40,510 nt of DNA from Lachnospiraceae bacterium (GTDB lineage: Bacteria > Bacillota > Clostridia > Lachnospirales > Lachnospiraceae). Below the pieces are notes generated by a model. That model did not search any database. It had not been told where the DNA came from and worked only from the letters and a program-made list of their open reading frames with translations. This document shows positions 7,435-15,669 of the stretch, in pieces. Positions within the stretch are counted from its first letter, which is position 1. Each line of letters starts with the position of its first letter. The stretch is from NCBI GenBank assembly GCA_024698555.1, contig JAILRI010000046.1, forward strand, positions 1 through 40,510. Direction: 5' to 3'. A program made the translations under genes and the position numbers.

Positions 7435-10278
7435 ATGGATTATAGCAGACAGGGTGTTATAAATAAACAAAAAGAAGTCCGCTCAACTACATCGCGGCTT
7501 ACCTCGAAAATATGGATCATGGTATTCAGGATATTGATGATAGTGGTTGTCGGAATAGGCGTATCGGGCGTAATGGCTGCATGGGGGCTGTTCAAAGGGC
7601 TGATCGACACATCTCCCACGGTACAGCTTCAGGCGTTTACGGATACCGGCTACAGCTCCACTTCATACTATGCTGACGGTGAAGTGGCACAGGTTTTTGC
7701 CGGAGTTGAGGCCAACCGCGTATACGCGACCATAGATGAGATCCCTCAGGTTGTTCAGCGCTGCTTTGTGGCGCTTGAGGACGAACGTTTTTACGAGCAC
7801 AACGGTATCGATGTAAGAGGTATTTTCCGTGCCGGATATTCGACTATATTTTCCGACAAGGATTTTGGCGCGAGCACCATAACGCAGCAGGTGCTTAAAA
7901 ATATAGTTTTTGGCGGAGGTAACGAGTCCAATAAGCTCGACAAGGTTAAACGTAAGATTCAGGAGCAGTTCCTTGCCATTCAGCTGGAAAATGTGCTTTC
8001 CAAGGATCAGATACTGGAGTACTATCTCAATTACGTCAACCTGGGCAACGGAGCGTATGGCGTAAAGACCGCGGCTGAGAGCTATTTCGGCAAGGATCTG
8101 TCGGAACTGACTTTATCCGAGGCATCTGTGCTGGCTCCTATCGCGCTTACTCCTACTTACCGCAATCCTATAAACTATCCCGAACAGAATGCCGAGAGGC
8201 GTAAGGCATGTCTGGATAACATGAAGAAGCTTGGGTGGTGTACTCAGGAGGAATACGACGAGGCGATCAATGATGATGTATATGCCCGTATAGCGGCCTA
8301 CAGCAGTGAAAAGAAGACTATTTCCCTGACCACTTTTTCATATTTTACAGATGAACTGGTAGAGCAGGTTATAGAGGATCTGCAGACAGAGCTGGGTTAC
8401 ACTTATGAACAGGCGCAGCATCTGTTATACTACGGCGGTATCAATATTTATACGACTCAGGATCCGGTGGCTCAGAGTATACTGGATAAATACTATACCG
8501 ATGAGTCCAATTTCCCTTCCTTTGGATTTACAAGTTCTGGCGGTTCGTGTTATGAACTTACCTACGCGCTTTCGGTATTTGATCCTGACGGCAATCCGAC
8601 CCATTATCAGCGCAATGATCTTCTGGAATATTTCGCCGATTATGTGGACAGTGACGGCCTTTATTATCATGAACACGGCGGAAAGAAGGGCATCAGTGAA
8701 CTGTGTCTGTCGGAAGAAGATATCTATTCCAAGATAGATGAATTCAGGGAGGCGCATGTCAAGCCAGGATATACATATATTGAAAGCAAGCATCTTACAC
8801 CGCAGCCGCAGTCATCCATGACTATTATCGAGCAGTCCACCGGAAAGGTGGTGGCTCTGTACGGAGGACGCGGCGAGAAGCAGGGGTCTCTTACACTGAA
8901 CAGGGCTACGAACGCAACCAGACAGGTTGGTTCGACCTTTAAGGTCCTTGCATCATTCCTGCCGGCCATAGATGGCGCGGGACTTACTCTTGCCTCGGTA
9001 CAGGACGATGTACAGTATTTCTATCCGGGTACCGGCAAAGAGGTTATAAACTGGTACGGCTCCAACAGCTTCCGTGGATTGCAGTCCATCAGAACGGGTA
9101 TATATAATTCGCTAAATATCGTGGCGGTAAAAACTCTGGAGCAGATAGGCGCGTCTCTGGGATTTGAATACCTGGAGAAGCTGGGATTCAGTACTCTGGT
9201 ACGCAGTAAAAAATCCGAGGACGGAACCGTATATTCGGATATCAACCTTGCGCTTGCTCTCGGCGGACTTACCAACGGCGTTACGAATATGGAACTGACC
9301 GCCGCTTATGCCGCGATCGCCAACGGCGGAGTATATAACAAGCCGATATTCTATACCAGGATAACTGATCATGACGGCAATGTCCTGATAGACAAAGAAA
9401 CAGAATCAAGGCAGGTCATGAAGACCTCTACAGCCTGGCTGCTCACCAGCGCCATGCTGGATACGACTACTATAGGAACAGCTTCCAGGCTGGCTTTCAG
9501 GAATTATAAGATGCCTGTAGCCGGTAAGACGGGAACGGCATCGAAGGATGTCGATCTGTGGTTTGTCGGTTATACGCCTTATTATACCGCTGCTATATGG
9601 ACGGGCTATGATAACAATTTTGATCAGCTGAACAAGAACTATCAGCAGAATATTTGGCGTAATGTCATGGAAGAGATCCATGAGACGAAGCAGCTGGAAT
9701 ATAAGACCTTTGAGAAACCTGACTCCATCGTTCAGGCATCCATATGTACCAAGTGCGGCAATCTGGCCGTGACCGGACTGTGCGACCAAGCGGAGGGCGG
9801 CTCTTGTGTTAAGACGGAGTATTTTGCAAAAGGTACGGTTCCCACTCAGAAATGTAACTGCCATATCAGAGTCAATATCTGCAAGAAATCCGGCAAGCTG
9901 GCAGGGGAATACTGTAAACCGAAGCATATCGTCAGCAAGGTGCTGCTCATAAAGAACGAGAAATATAAGATCAACCCCAAGACAGGTCAGTATTATGAGC
10001 CGTTGGAGGTGATCCCGACCTGGGATACTCCTTATGTATACCATCCCGATCAAATCTGTGATTATCATCTTCCAGACGGTAGTCATCGTGATGAGGATGG
10101 CAATATAGTACCGGATGATGAGGAAGACGGGCAGACAGACGGTGATGACAATACCGATACCGACGGGAAAGGTAAAGGAAAGGGCAAGGACAAAGAAAAA
10201 GATAAAGGGAACGCGGCAGGAGACGCAGATACTTCAGGAGGGGAAAACGAAGATGAGGGCGGTGAACCTCAGGGGTGA
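7435..10278 (+). CDS. Class A penicillin-binding protein (PBP1A-like glycosyltransferase/transpeptidase)
   Basis: A 947-aa bifunctional peptidoglycan synthase. The ATG at 7435 is chosen because GGAGG (7422-7426) lies 8 nt upstream; an earlier ATG at 7420 overlaps that ribosome binding site. A cytoplasmic tail is followed by one membrane anchor (about residues 26-52). The GT51 domain carries FVALEDERFYEHNG with catalytic Glu115, ASTITQQ and a later KRKIQE stretch. The transpeptidase domain has all three motifs: STFK with Ser500, SLN near 559 and KTGT near 698. After it comes a Cys-rich module (about 770-830, with CTKCG and CNCH) typical of clostridial PBPs. The protein ends in an Asp/Glu/Lys/Gly-rich disordered tail of about 65 residues. 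It probably forms an operon with the 67-aa gene that follows. Confidence 0.95.
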   Translation: MDYSRQGVINKQKEVRSTTSRLTSKIWIMVFRILMIVVVGIGVSGVMAAWGLFKGLIDTSPTVQLQAFTDTGYSSTSYYADGEVAQVFAGVEANRVYATIDEIPQVVQRCFVALEDERFYEHNGIDVRGIFRAGYSTIFSDKDFGASTITQQVLKNIVFGGGNESNKLDKVKRKIQEQFLAIQLENVLSKDQILEYYLNYVNLGNGAYGVKTAAESYFGKDLSELTLSEASVLAPIALTPTYRNPINYPEQNAERRKACLDNMKKLGWCTQEEYDEAINDDVYARIAAYSSEKKTISLTTFSYFTDELVEQVIEDLQTELGYTYEQAQHLLYYGGINIYTTQDPVAQSILDKYYTDESNFPSFGFTSSGGSCYELTYALSVFDPDGNPTHYQRNDLLEYFADYVDSDGLYYHEHGGKKGISELCLSEEDIYSKIDEFREAHVKPGYTYIESKHLTPQPQSSMTIIEQSTGKVVALYGGRGEKQGSLTLNRATNATRQVGSTFKVLASFLPAIDGAGLTLASVQDDVQYFYPGTGKEVINWYGSNSFRGLQSIRTGIYNSLNIVAVKTLEQIGASLGFEYLEKLGFSTLVRSKKSEDGTVYSDINLALALGGLTNGVTNMELTAAYAAIANGGVYNKPIFYTRITDHDGNVLIDKETESRQVMKTSTAWLLTSAMLDTTTIGTASRLAFRNYKMPVAGKTGTASKDVDLWFVGYTPYYTAAIWTGYDNNFDQLNKNYQQNIWRNVMEEIHETKQLEYKTFEKPDSIVQASICTKCGNLAVTGLCDQAEGGSCVKTEYFAKGTVPTQKCNCHIRVNICKKSGKLAGEYCKPKHIVSKVLLIKNEKYKINPKTGQYYEPLEVIPTWDTPYVYHPDQICDYHLPDGSHRDEDGNIVPDDEEDGQTDGDDNTDTDGKGKGKGKDKEKDKGNAAGDADTSGGENEDEGGEPQG

Positions 10279-10324
10279 TACCGGACGCTGTTCGTTTTTA
10301 TGGTCATGATAAAGGAGGGCATTT

Positions 10325-10528
10325 ATGGCTGTATATTTGGATGAAAATGAGGAATCGAAGCGCAGAAGTGAGCTGGAACAATATGATCGTGAGATCCAGG
10401 CAGGAATAGACGAATCCAACGTAAATGCCAGGGCTCGCAGGAAACAGCAGGATAAGTTGTTCCAGAAAGGATTGATAACGATGTTTGTTATCGTGTTTAT
10501 CGTGCTGGCCATCATGTGGGCAAGATAG
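10325..10528 (+). CDS. Small tail-anchored membrane protein
   Basis: A 67-aa protein with a strong ribosome binding site (AAAGGAGGG) 7 nt before its ATG. Residues 1-48 are highly charged and probably helical; residues 50-65 form a single hydrophobic segment ending in Trp-Ala-Arg, so it should be a C-terminally anchored membrane protein. It lies 46 bp after the PBP stop, before the first terminator, so the two are probably co-transcribed. This suggests a role alongside the PBP, but I do not recognise the family. Confidence 0.75.
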   Translation: MAVYLDENEESKRRSELEQYDREIQAGIDESNVNARARRKQQDKLFQKGLITMFVIVFIVLAIMWAR

Positions 10529-10547
10529 TCCTGTTTTATGTAGGTAT

Positions 10548-10577
10548 CCCGGAAGCATAAGCCTTCCGGGTTTTTTT
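10548..10577 (+). terminator. Intrinsic terminator of the PBP operon
   Basis: CCCGGAAG (10548-10555) pairs with CTTCCGGG (10563-10570) around a 7-nt loop, followed by seven T's (10571-10577). Confidence 0.9.
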
Positions 10578-10624
10578 ATGGATATATTACAATATCAGAA
10601 TTATAGTTGCCTTTTAGATACATA

Positions 10625-10653
10625 TTGACAAAAATCTTTGAATAATGTATAAT
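10625..10653 (+). promoter_or_regulatory. Consensus promoter of the c-di-GMP/BTAD gene pair
   Basis: TTGACA (10625-10630), a 17-nt spacer and TATAAT (10648-10653): a perfect sigma-A match about 50 bp before the start codon. Confidence 0.8.
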
Positions 10654-10702
10654 TTTTGTATCTAATGTTACTAATAATTTGTGTTTCTTTGGGGATTGAT
10701 AT

Positions 10703-12760
10703 ATGAAGAAAATTTTAGTGGTTGACGATAACAGCGTCAGTCTTTCACTTGCCAAGAGCATGCTTTCCGATCTCTATCAGGTTTCAGCCGTTCTTTCGGG
10801 GGAACAGGCTTTGCGTTTTCTGGAAAAGAAAGAATGCGACCTGATACTTCTTGACATTAATATGCCGGAGATGTCCGGATTTGAAACTATCCGAGCCATT
10901 AAGGATAATGAGATCACCAAAGATATTCCGATCATTTTCCTTACAGCCGATAATGATCCTGAGACCGAGAAAAGATGCTTTGAAATGGGGGCTTTTGATT
11001 TTATTGTCAAACCTATTCAGAAAGCTACTTTACGGAGCAGGGTCGGACGCACGCTGGAGCTTTTGGAATTGCAGAGGAATCTGGAAGGACAGCTGATCGA
11101 AAAAACCAAGCAGATAGCCAGGATATCCCTCAAATCCATGATGATGATCGCCAACACTGTCGATAAAAAGGATCCTCTTGCTGCGCAGCATTCGACCAAT
11201 GTGGCCTGGTTTGCCGTTGAGATCGCCAAGAGAATGGGATGGGAGGGGGACGATCTTTATAATCTTCAGAACCTGGCTCTTATCCATGATATAGGAAATA
11301 TAGGCGTTCCCGATACTATTATTCGTAAGAACGGACCGCTTACCGACAGCGAGTATGATACCTTAAAGAAACATACCGCATACGGAAAGAATATCCTGCA
11401 GGATATGACTGTGATCCGTAAGGCAGCGGAAGTGGCAGAGACTCATCATGAACGTTTTGACGGCAGCGGATATCCCAATGGACTGGCCGGCGACCAGATC
11501 CCCATTGAATCCAGGATCATAGCTGTTGCCGATGCTTTTGACTCGATGACTTCGGATCGCGCTTTCCGCAAAAAGCTTGGAAAAGAAGAGATACTAAGGC
11601 AGTTCGAAGAGGGAAGAGGCACACAGTTTGACCCTGCCATGGCTGATATAGCGATATCTCTTGTTCGGGAAAATAAACTGGAACACAGTGAACAGGAGCT
11701 GGAACGGGAGTCTGATATCGCGCTTGAAAGCAGCAGACTGCTTCAAAAAGTGCTTTCCGAGTATACGCGTGAGATCAAGGCCGAAGCGGCCAGAGATCCG
11801 CTGACCGGTCTGTGGAACCGCAGTTATGCCATCGATGTGATCAATGATTACTTCCGGGATAAACGGCATTCCGGATGCTTCTTTATGATCGACATGGACG
11901 GGTTTAAGGGCATCAATGATACATATGGACATATAGTAGGCGACAATTGTATAGTCAAGCTGGCCAGGCTGCTGAAGAGCGTTATCAGGGAAGATGATGT
12001 GATATGCCGTATAGGCGGTGATGAGTTTATTATTTTCTTTGCCGGAACCAATTCACGTTCATTTGCGTCTTCTAAAGCCGAAGAGATAATTCTGGGACTT
12101 GAAAATGATCCTCTGCTTGAAAACGCGGAGATCAAGCCTTCGGTGTCTATCGGGATATCTCTTACTCCTACTGACGGTAACGATTTTGATACCTTGTACA
12201 ATAAAGCTGATAAAGCGTTGTATTACGTAAAGAATAACGGTAAACATAATTATCACTTTTACAGTGAAGATACCGCAAGCACGCGGCCGGGAACCAGAAA
12301 GGGAACCAATATCGATATTGCGTATCTGCGCCGTTTTCTTCAGGAACAGGATACAAATCCAGGTGCGTATCAGGTGGAATATGAAAGCTTTAAGAAAATA
12401 TACCGTTTCCTGGTACGCACACAGAAACGCACAGGAAAACCGGTGTTGATCCTTCTTATAACCTTATGCGGCGATGATGGTAATCTGCCGGATACCGATA
12501 AGCTGGAAAAGGCTTTTACGCGATTGAAAAAAGCTGTATCATCTGCGATCCGCAGTAATGATATCGGTACTACCTACAGTTCAAGCCAGTATATTGCTCT
12601 TTTGGTAGATTCGACACCTGAAAACGGATATATCGTGGCGGAACGTATAAGAAAGTCATTCGAGGAGGGGGGACCCTTGGATGTCAGGATGGAGTACGAT
12701 ATCGATGAGATAAGTGTTGATCTTGATAAAGTATCTGATGAGGGGAAAAGTGAACAATAA
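10703..12760 (+). CDS. Response regulator with HD-GYP and GGDEF domains plus a degenerate C-terminal GGDEF-like domain
   Basis: A 685-aa c-di-GMP signalling protein. Domains in order: a receiver (1-120, ILVVDDN, LLDINMP with Asp51, VKP near 103); an HD-GYP phosphodiesterase (about 140-330); a GGDEF diguanylate cyclase (about 360-520); and a C-terminal domain (about 545-670). The HD-GYP domain has His195-Asp196, HHE at 248-250 and GYP at 256-258, but HDIGN replaces the usual HDIGK. The GGDEF domain has RIGGDEF (436-442) and an apparently intact inhibitory RxxD (429-432) five residues before it. The last domain aligns in pattern with GGDEF folds but has SSSQY where GGDEF should be, so it should be inactive. 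The gene is followed after 11 bp by the BTAD regulator. Net activity, synthesis or hydrolysis, cannot be predicted. Confidence 0.93.
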   Translation: MKKILVVDDNSVSLSLAKSMLSDLYQVSAVLSGEQALRFLEKKECDLILLDINMPEMSGFETIRAIKDNEITKDIPIIFLTADNDPETEKRCFEMGAFDFIVKPIQKATLRSRVGRTLELLELQRNLEGQLIEKTKQIARISLKSMMMIANTVDKKDPLAAQHSTNVAWFAVEIAKRMGWEGDDLYNLQNLALIHDIGNIGVPDTIIRKNGPLTDSEYDTLKKHTAYGKNILQDMTVIRKAAEVAETHHERFDGSGYPNGLAGDQIPIESRIIAVADAFDSMTSDRAFRKKLGKEEILRQFEEGRGTQFDPAMADIAISLVRENKLEHSEQELERESDIALESSRLLQKVLSEYTREIKAEAARDPLTGLWNRSYAIDVINDYFRDKRHSGCFFMIDMDGFKGINDTYGHIVGDNCIVKLARLLKSVIREDDVICRIGGDEFIIFFAGTNSRSFASSKAEEIILGLENDPLLENAEIKPSVSIGISLTPTDGNDFDTLYNKADKALYYVKNNGKHNYHFYSEDTASTRPGTRKGTNIDIAYLRRFLQEQDTNPGAYQVEYESFKKIYRFLVRTQKRTGKPVLILLITLCGDDGNLPDTDKLEKAFTRLKKAVSSAIRSNDIGTTYSSSQYIALLVDSTPENGYIVAERIRKSFEEGGPLDVRMEYDIDEISVDLDKVSDEGKSEQ

Positions 12761-12771
12761 AGTCCGCTTAT

Positions 12772-13965
12772 ATGCCAATGGAAAAAGAATATTATATTAC
12801 AATGCTCGGAGAGTTTAAGATCTGCAGAGGTCAGAACGTGGTCACGACATCTGCAGGCCGTTCAGGTAAATCATGGAATCTTCTGGAGTACATTATTGCC
12901 AACAGGGCAAGACACCTGCCTCATAGCGAGCTCGAAGAATTGCTTTGGGATGAGGAAGACAGCGGTAATCCTGCAGGAGCGTTAAAGGTGCTTCTGCACA
13001 GAGCCAGAAAAAGTCTTGAGAGTATTCCGACAGATAACGGATCGAACCTGGTCGTACTGAAACATGGCGAGTATTATTGGAATGAAGATGTACAAACGGT
13101 GGTTGATGTTGATCTGTTTGTATGTGCCTACGAATCCTTTTTGAACGCAACCGATGAGAGTGAACGGCTTAACCGGCTGCAAACAGCCGTAGGGCTGTAT
13201 AAGGGAGATTTTCTGGCAAATAATAATGCTTCATGGGTGATCCCTCTCTCTTCGGGTTATCATAAAATGTATGTTAACGCGGTAAAAAAACTAGCCGATA
13301 TATATGCCGAAAATGCTGATTTTACGAGCGTAGTCAGTCTGTGCGAGGAAGCGGTGAGTATTGAGGGACAGGATGAGGAACTGTACTATCGGCTTATATA
13401 TGCTCTCTATATGTCAGGAAGGCAGGAAGAAGCGCTTGACAGATACAGACATGTAACTGATCTTTTTTACAGCCGTTTTGCCATAACTCCGTCTGACGAG
13501 CTTAAAGACCTGTATAAAACTATCATGAGGTCGACCCGTAAGATGGAGACGGATATAAATGTGATCAAGGATAACCTGACAGAGCATGGAGACGTAACAG
13601 GCGCCTTTGAATGCGAGTATGGAGTATTTAAGGATGTCTATCAGCTGGAGGCCAGAGCCTGTGCCAGAAACGGTGATTCCATTTACCTGTGTCTGGTCAC
13701 ACTGGAAGCGAAGACTGACGAGGAGATATCGCAAAAGAATATGAACCGGGCGATCCAGCACCTTGAACGAGCAATAAGCGAGACTCTGCGCAAGGGTGAT
13801 GTTTTTTCGCGATTTAGTGTCGTACAGTATGTTATTCTGCTTCCGGCTGCCGCGTATGAGAATGTTGTGTCTGTCTTGAAGCGGATCACATCCGCGTTTA
13901 ACCGTAAATATCTGAAGAAAGATATCAATGTGGTCTGGGCAATGCAGCCGATCGAACCGAAATAA
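12772..13965 (+). CDS. BTAD/SARP-type transcriptional regulator with degenerate GGDEF-like C-terminal domain
   Basis: A 397-aa protein. Residues 6-110 form an OmpR/SARP-like winged helix (TMLGEFKICRGQ, then ELEELLWDEEDSGNPAGALK and LLHRARKSLE). Residues 113-255 are a bacterial transcriptional activation domain of TPR-like helices (VDLFVCAYESF, YKGDFL, ALDRYRHVTDLFYSRF). Residues 275-390 form a third domain in which SRFSVVQYVILLP occupies the place where GGDEF proteins have R-x-GGDEF-x-x-LLP, resembling the last domain of the upstream c-di-GMP protein. No catalytic residues remain. Either ATG (12772 or 12778) could be the start; no strong ribosome binding site separates them. The 11-bp gap to the upstream gene implies co-transcription and a shared pathway. 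Confidence 0.88.
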   Translation: MPMEKEYYITMLGEFKICRGQNVVTTSAGRSGKSWNLLEYIIANRARHLPHSELEELLWDEEDSGNPAGALKVLLHRARKSLESIPTDNGSNLVVLKHGEYYWNEDVQTVVDVDLFVCAYESFLNATDESERLNRLQTAVGLYKGDFLANNNASWVIPLSSGYHKMYVNAVKKLADIYAENADFTSVVSLCEEAVSIEGQDEELYYRLIYALYMSGRQEEALDRYRHVTDLFYSRFAITPSDELKDLYKTIMRSTRKMETDINVIKDNLTEHGDVTGAFECEYGVFKDVYQLEARACARNGDSIYLCLVTLEAKTDEEISQKNMNRAIQHLERAISETLRKGDVFSRFSVVQYVILLPAAAYENVVSVLKRITSAFNRKYLKKDINVVWAMQPIEPK

Positions 13966-13980
13966 TAAATGGACTAAAGT

Positions 13981-15030
13981 TTATTCGACAATGATGTCAA
14001 AGTCGTCTTTTTCGGTCACGTATCCGATGATCGCAGCATCAGTGTGAAGATTCAGGGCACTTAGGAGTGCATCTGCATCTTCCTGATCGACGCTGATGAG
14101 CAGACCGCCGGAAGTCTGCGGATCAAACATGGCATCCAGCATGGCTCTGTCTACCGCCGATCTTGTCATATAGTGATCACCGACATAATCCCTGTTCTTG
14201 TAAGCTCCTTCGGGTACAAATCCCATGGAGGCCATGAGCAGGGTATTTTTATGCATACAAAGATCTGCTTCCTTAATATGCAGAGTGGTATGACTGCCTG
14301 CGGCCATTTCATAAGCATGACCCATAAGTCCGAAGCCGGTTACGTCAGTACAGGAATGAACACGATACCTCACCATATCGTTCCTTGATGCTTTGTTCAA
14401 CGTACACATGGCATCGATCACGGTTTGAAGATCATGCTCGTCGAGCATGGATGCTTTGGAGGCAGTAGTAAGGATACCGACTCCGAGCGGCTTGGTGAGG
14501 ATCAGGACGTCTCCGGGTCTTGAGGAAGAATTTTTAAGGAAACGGTCAGGATGAACAAAACCGGTAACCGATAAGCCGTACTTGGGTGATTCATCATGGA
14601 TGGTATGGCCGCCGCAGACGGCAGCACCGGCTTCGCTGGCTTTATTGCAACCGCCGCGCAGGATATCATGTATGGAGGCTTCGTCCATATCCTTTGTGAC
14701 AGCCATGATATTGAGGGCAAGTTTTGGCTCGCCGCCCATGGCATATATATCGCTTAAGGCATTTGCGGCGGCAATCTGACCGAAAGTGAAAGGATCGTCC
14801 ACTATCGGCGGAAAAAAATCGAGTGTCTGAACCAGGGCTGTTTCGTCATTGATCTTATATACACAGGCATCGTCGCTGGTATCGAAACCGACCAGCAGAC
14901 CGGGAAGCTGTATGGTTTCCAGACCCTTAACGAGCTTTGAAAGAGTTCCCGCACCGACTTTGGCACCGCAACCGGCGCATTTTGCAAGCCGGGTGAGGCG
15001 TACATTACCGGTATTTGGCTTATCGGACAT
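13981..15030 (-). CDS. selD: Selenide, water dikinase
   Basis: A 349-aa protein that makes selenophosphate from selenide and ATP. The ATG at 15030 gives a length close to the E. coli enzyme (347 aa); a longer frame from a TTG at 15081 is unsupported. The N-terminal glycine-rich loop has CAGCGAK, with Cys21 and Lys24 matching E. coli Cys17 and Lys20, while the second loop Cys of E. coli is Ala here. DTSDDACVY, QTLDFFPPIVDDPFTFG, ANALSDIYAMGG, VCGGHTI, CTDVTGFGLMGH and DPQTSGGLL follow in the standard order. It is the last gene of the selenium cluster. No selA or selB is in view, so the selenophosphate could serve Sec, selenouridine or a Se-dependent molybdenum hydroxylase. Confidence 0.96.
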   Translation of the reverse strand: MSDKPNTGNVRLTRLAKCAGCGAKVGAGTLSKLVKGLETIQLPGLLVGFDTSDDACVYKINDETALVQTLDFFPPIVDDPFTFGQIAAANALSDIYAMGGEPKLALNIMAVTKDMDEASIHDILRGGCNKASEAGAAVCGGHTIHDESPKYGLSVTGFVHPDRFLKNSSSRPGDVLILTKPLGVGILTTASKASMLDEHDLQTVIDAMCTLNKASRNDMVRYRVHSCTDVTGFGLMGHAYEMAAGSHTTLHIKEADLCMHKNTLLMASMGFVPEGAYKNRDYVGDHYMTRSAVDRAMLDAMFDPQTSGGLLISVDQEDADALLSALNLHTDAAIIGYVTEKDDFDIIVE

Positions 15031-15112
15031 ATTAATTCTACGCTTTCTGTATATATGGTTTATGGTGCAAAATGAATCCAACGGACACTTCAGGTTTACG
15101 CCAGCATAATCC

Positions 15113-15403
15113 CTACCGGGTGTTTACAAATCGGATATCGGAAGCTGTTTCATGAGAACCGTCGGGCCGAAGAAGGACGATCTGCTCGATCTCTTCCGGG
15201 TGCGACAGTAAGTTTATCAAGCCTGTTTGTGCGTTTCCCGATACCGGATCAGGAGTATATTGAAATTCGGCACAGGTTCCGCAGGAGGAGCTTAAAAAAC
15301 GGGGAACGGGGCCTAAGCTCACATGGATGCCGTGGGTCTGCAGTTCCCTTGCAAAACGTACAGCCCCGAAATGTGAATAAAATGTAGCGATATAAGTATT
15401 CAT
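15113..15403 (-). CDS. DUF3343 protein, putative Se/S carrier
   Basis: A 96-aa protein. The start at 15403 (MNTYIATFYSHFGAV) is 7 nt after the stop of the TusA/YedF-like gene, with AAGG just before it; the longer frame would run through that gene. The FYSHFGAVRFARELQ opening and the CGTC motif (Cys41, Cys44) preceded by a run of Ser match DUF3343 proteins. These occur beside SelD, YedF and YedE in many anaerobes and are described as putative selenium/sulfur carriers. The two Cys of CGTC could hold a perselenide or persulfide. Function is inferred from the neighbourhood. Confidence 0.85.
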   Translation of the reverse strand: MNTYIATFYSHFGAVRFARELQTHGIHVSLGPVPRFLSSSCGTCAEFQYTPDPVSGNAQTGLINLLSHPEEIEQIVLLRPDGSHETASDIRFVNTR

Positions 15404-15410
15404 AGAAACC

Positions 15411-15617
15411 TTACTTATCGAGAGAAAGAACAAAATCATCGTCTTTAACGGTACAGGATACCTTAAAGCCGTTATGTTCGCCAAAACGGGTGATATTCTC
15501 TACAGAAGTGCGGTTATCAACCATGATCTCGTAATGTGAATCATTAGATGTAATAGCATTTTTGATCATGATCACAGGTTCGGGGCATGAAAGCCCTCTG
15601 GCATCCAAAAAAGACAT
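15411..15617 (-). CDS. TusA/YedF-like sulfurtransferase carrier
   Basis: A 68-aa protein of the SirA/TusA fold. The signature LDARGLSCPEPVIMIKNAI contains the CPxP active-site motif with Cys10, which accepts a persulfide (or perselenide) in characterised relatives. It is only the N-terminal module of the longer YedF proteins (about 190 aa), which also have a DsrE-like half that is absent here. Its position between YedE and DUF3343/SelD makes a role in delivering selenium to SelD plausible. Confidence 0.88.
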   Translation of the reverse strand: MSFLDARGLSCPEPVIMIKNAITSNDSHYEIMVDNRTSVENITRFGEHNGFKVSCTVKDDDFVLSLDK

Positions 15618-15669
15618 AATAGAATCTCCTTTTAATTAATTATAAGTTGCAACAAAATATAATTATTGT

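Noticed and set aside
9406-10086. 226-aa open frame antisense to the penicillin-binding protein
   Set aside because: It shadows the conserved transpeptidase and Cys-rich regions; no start signal and no recognisable domain.
15031-15112. Possible tRNA-Sec or SECIS-like element upstream of selD
   Set aside because: The 82-nt gap is too short for a full tRNA-Sec and no T-loop or extended acceptor stem could be found; no in-frame TGA readthrough is needed by any cluster gene.
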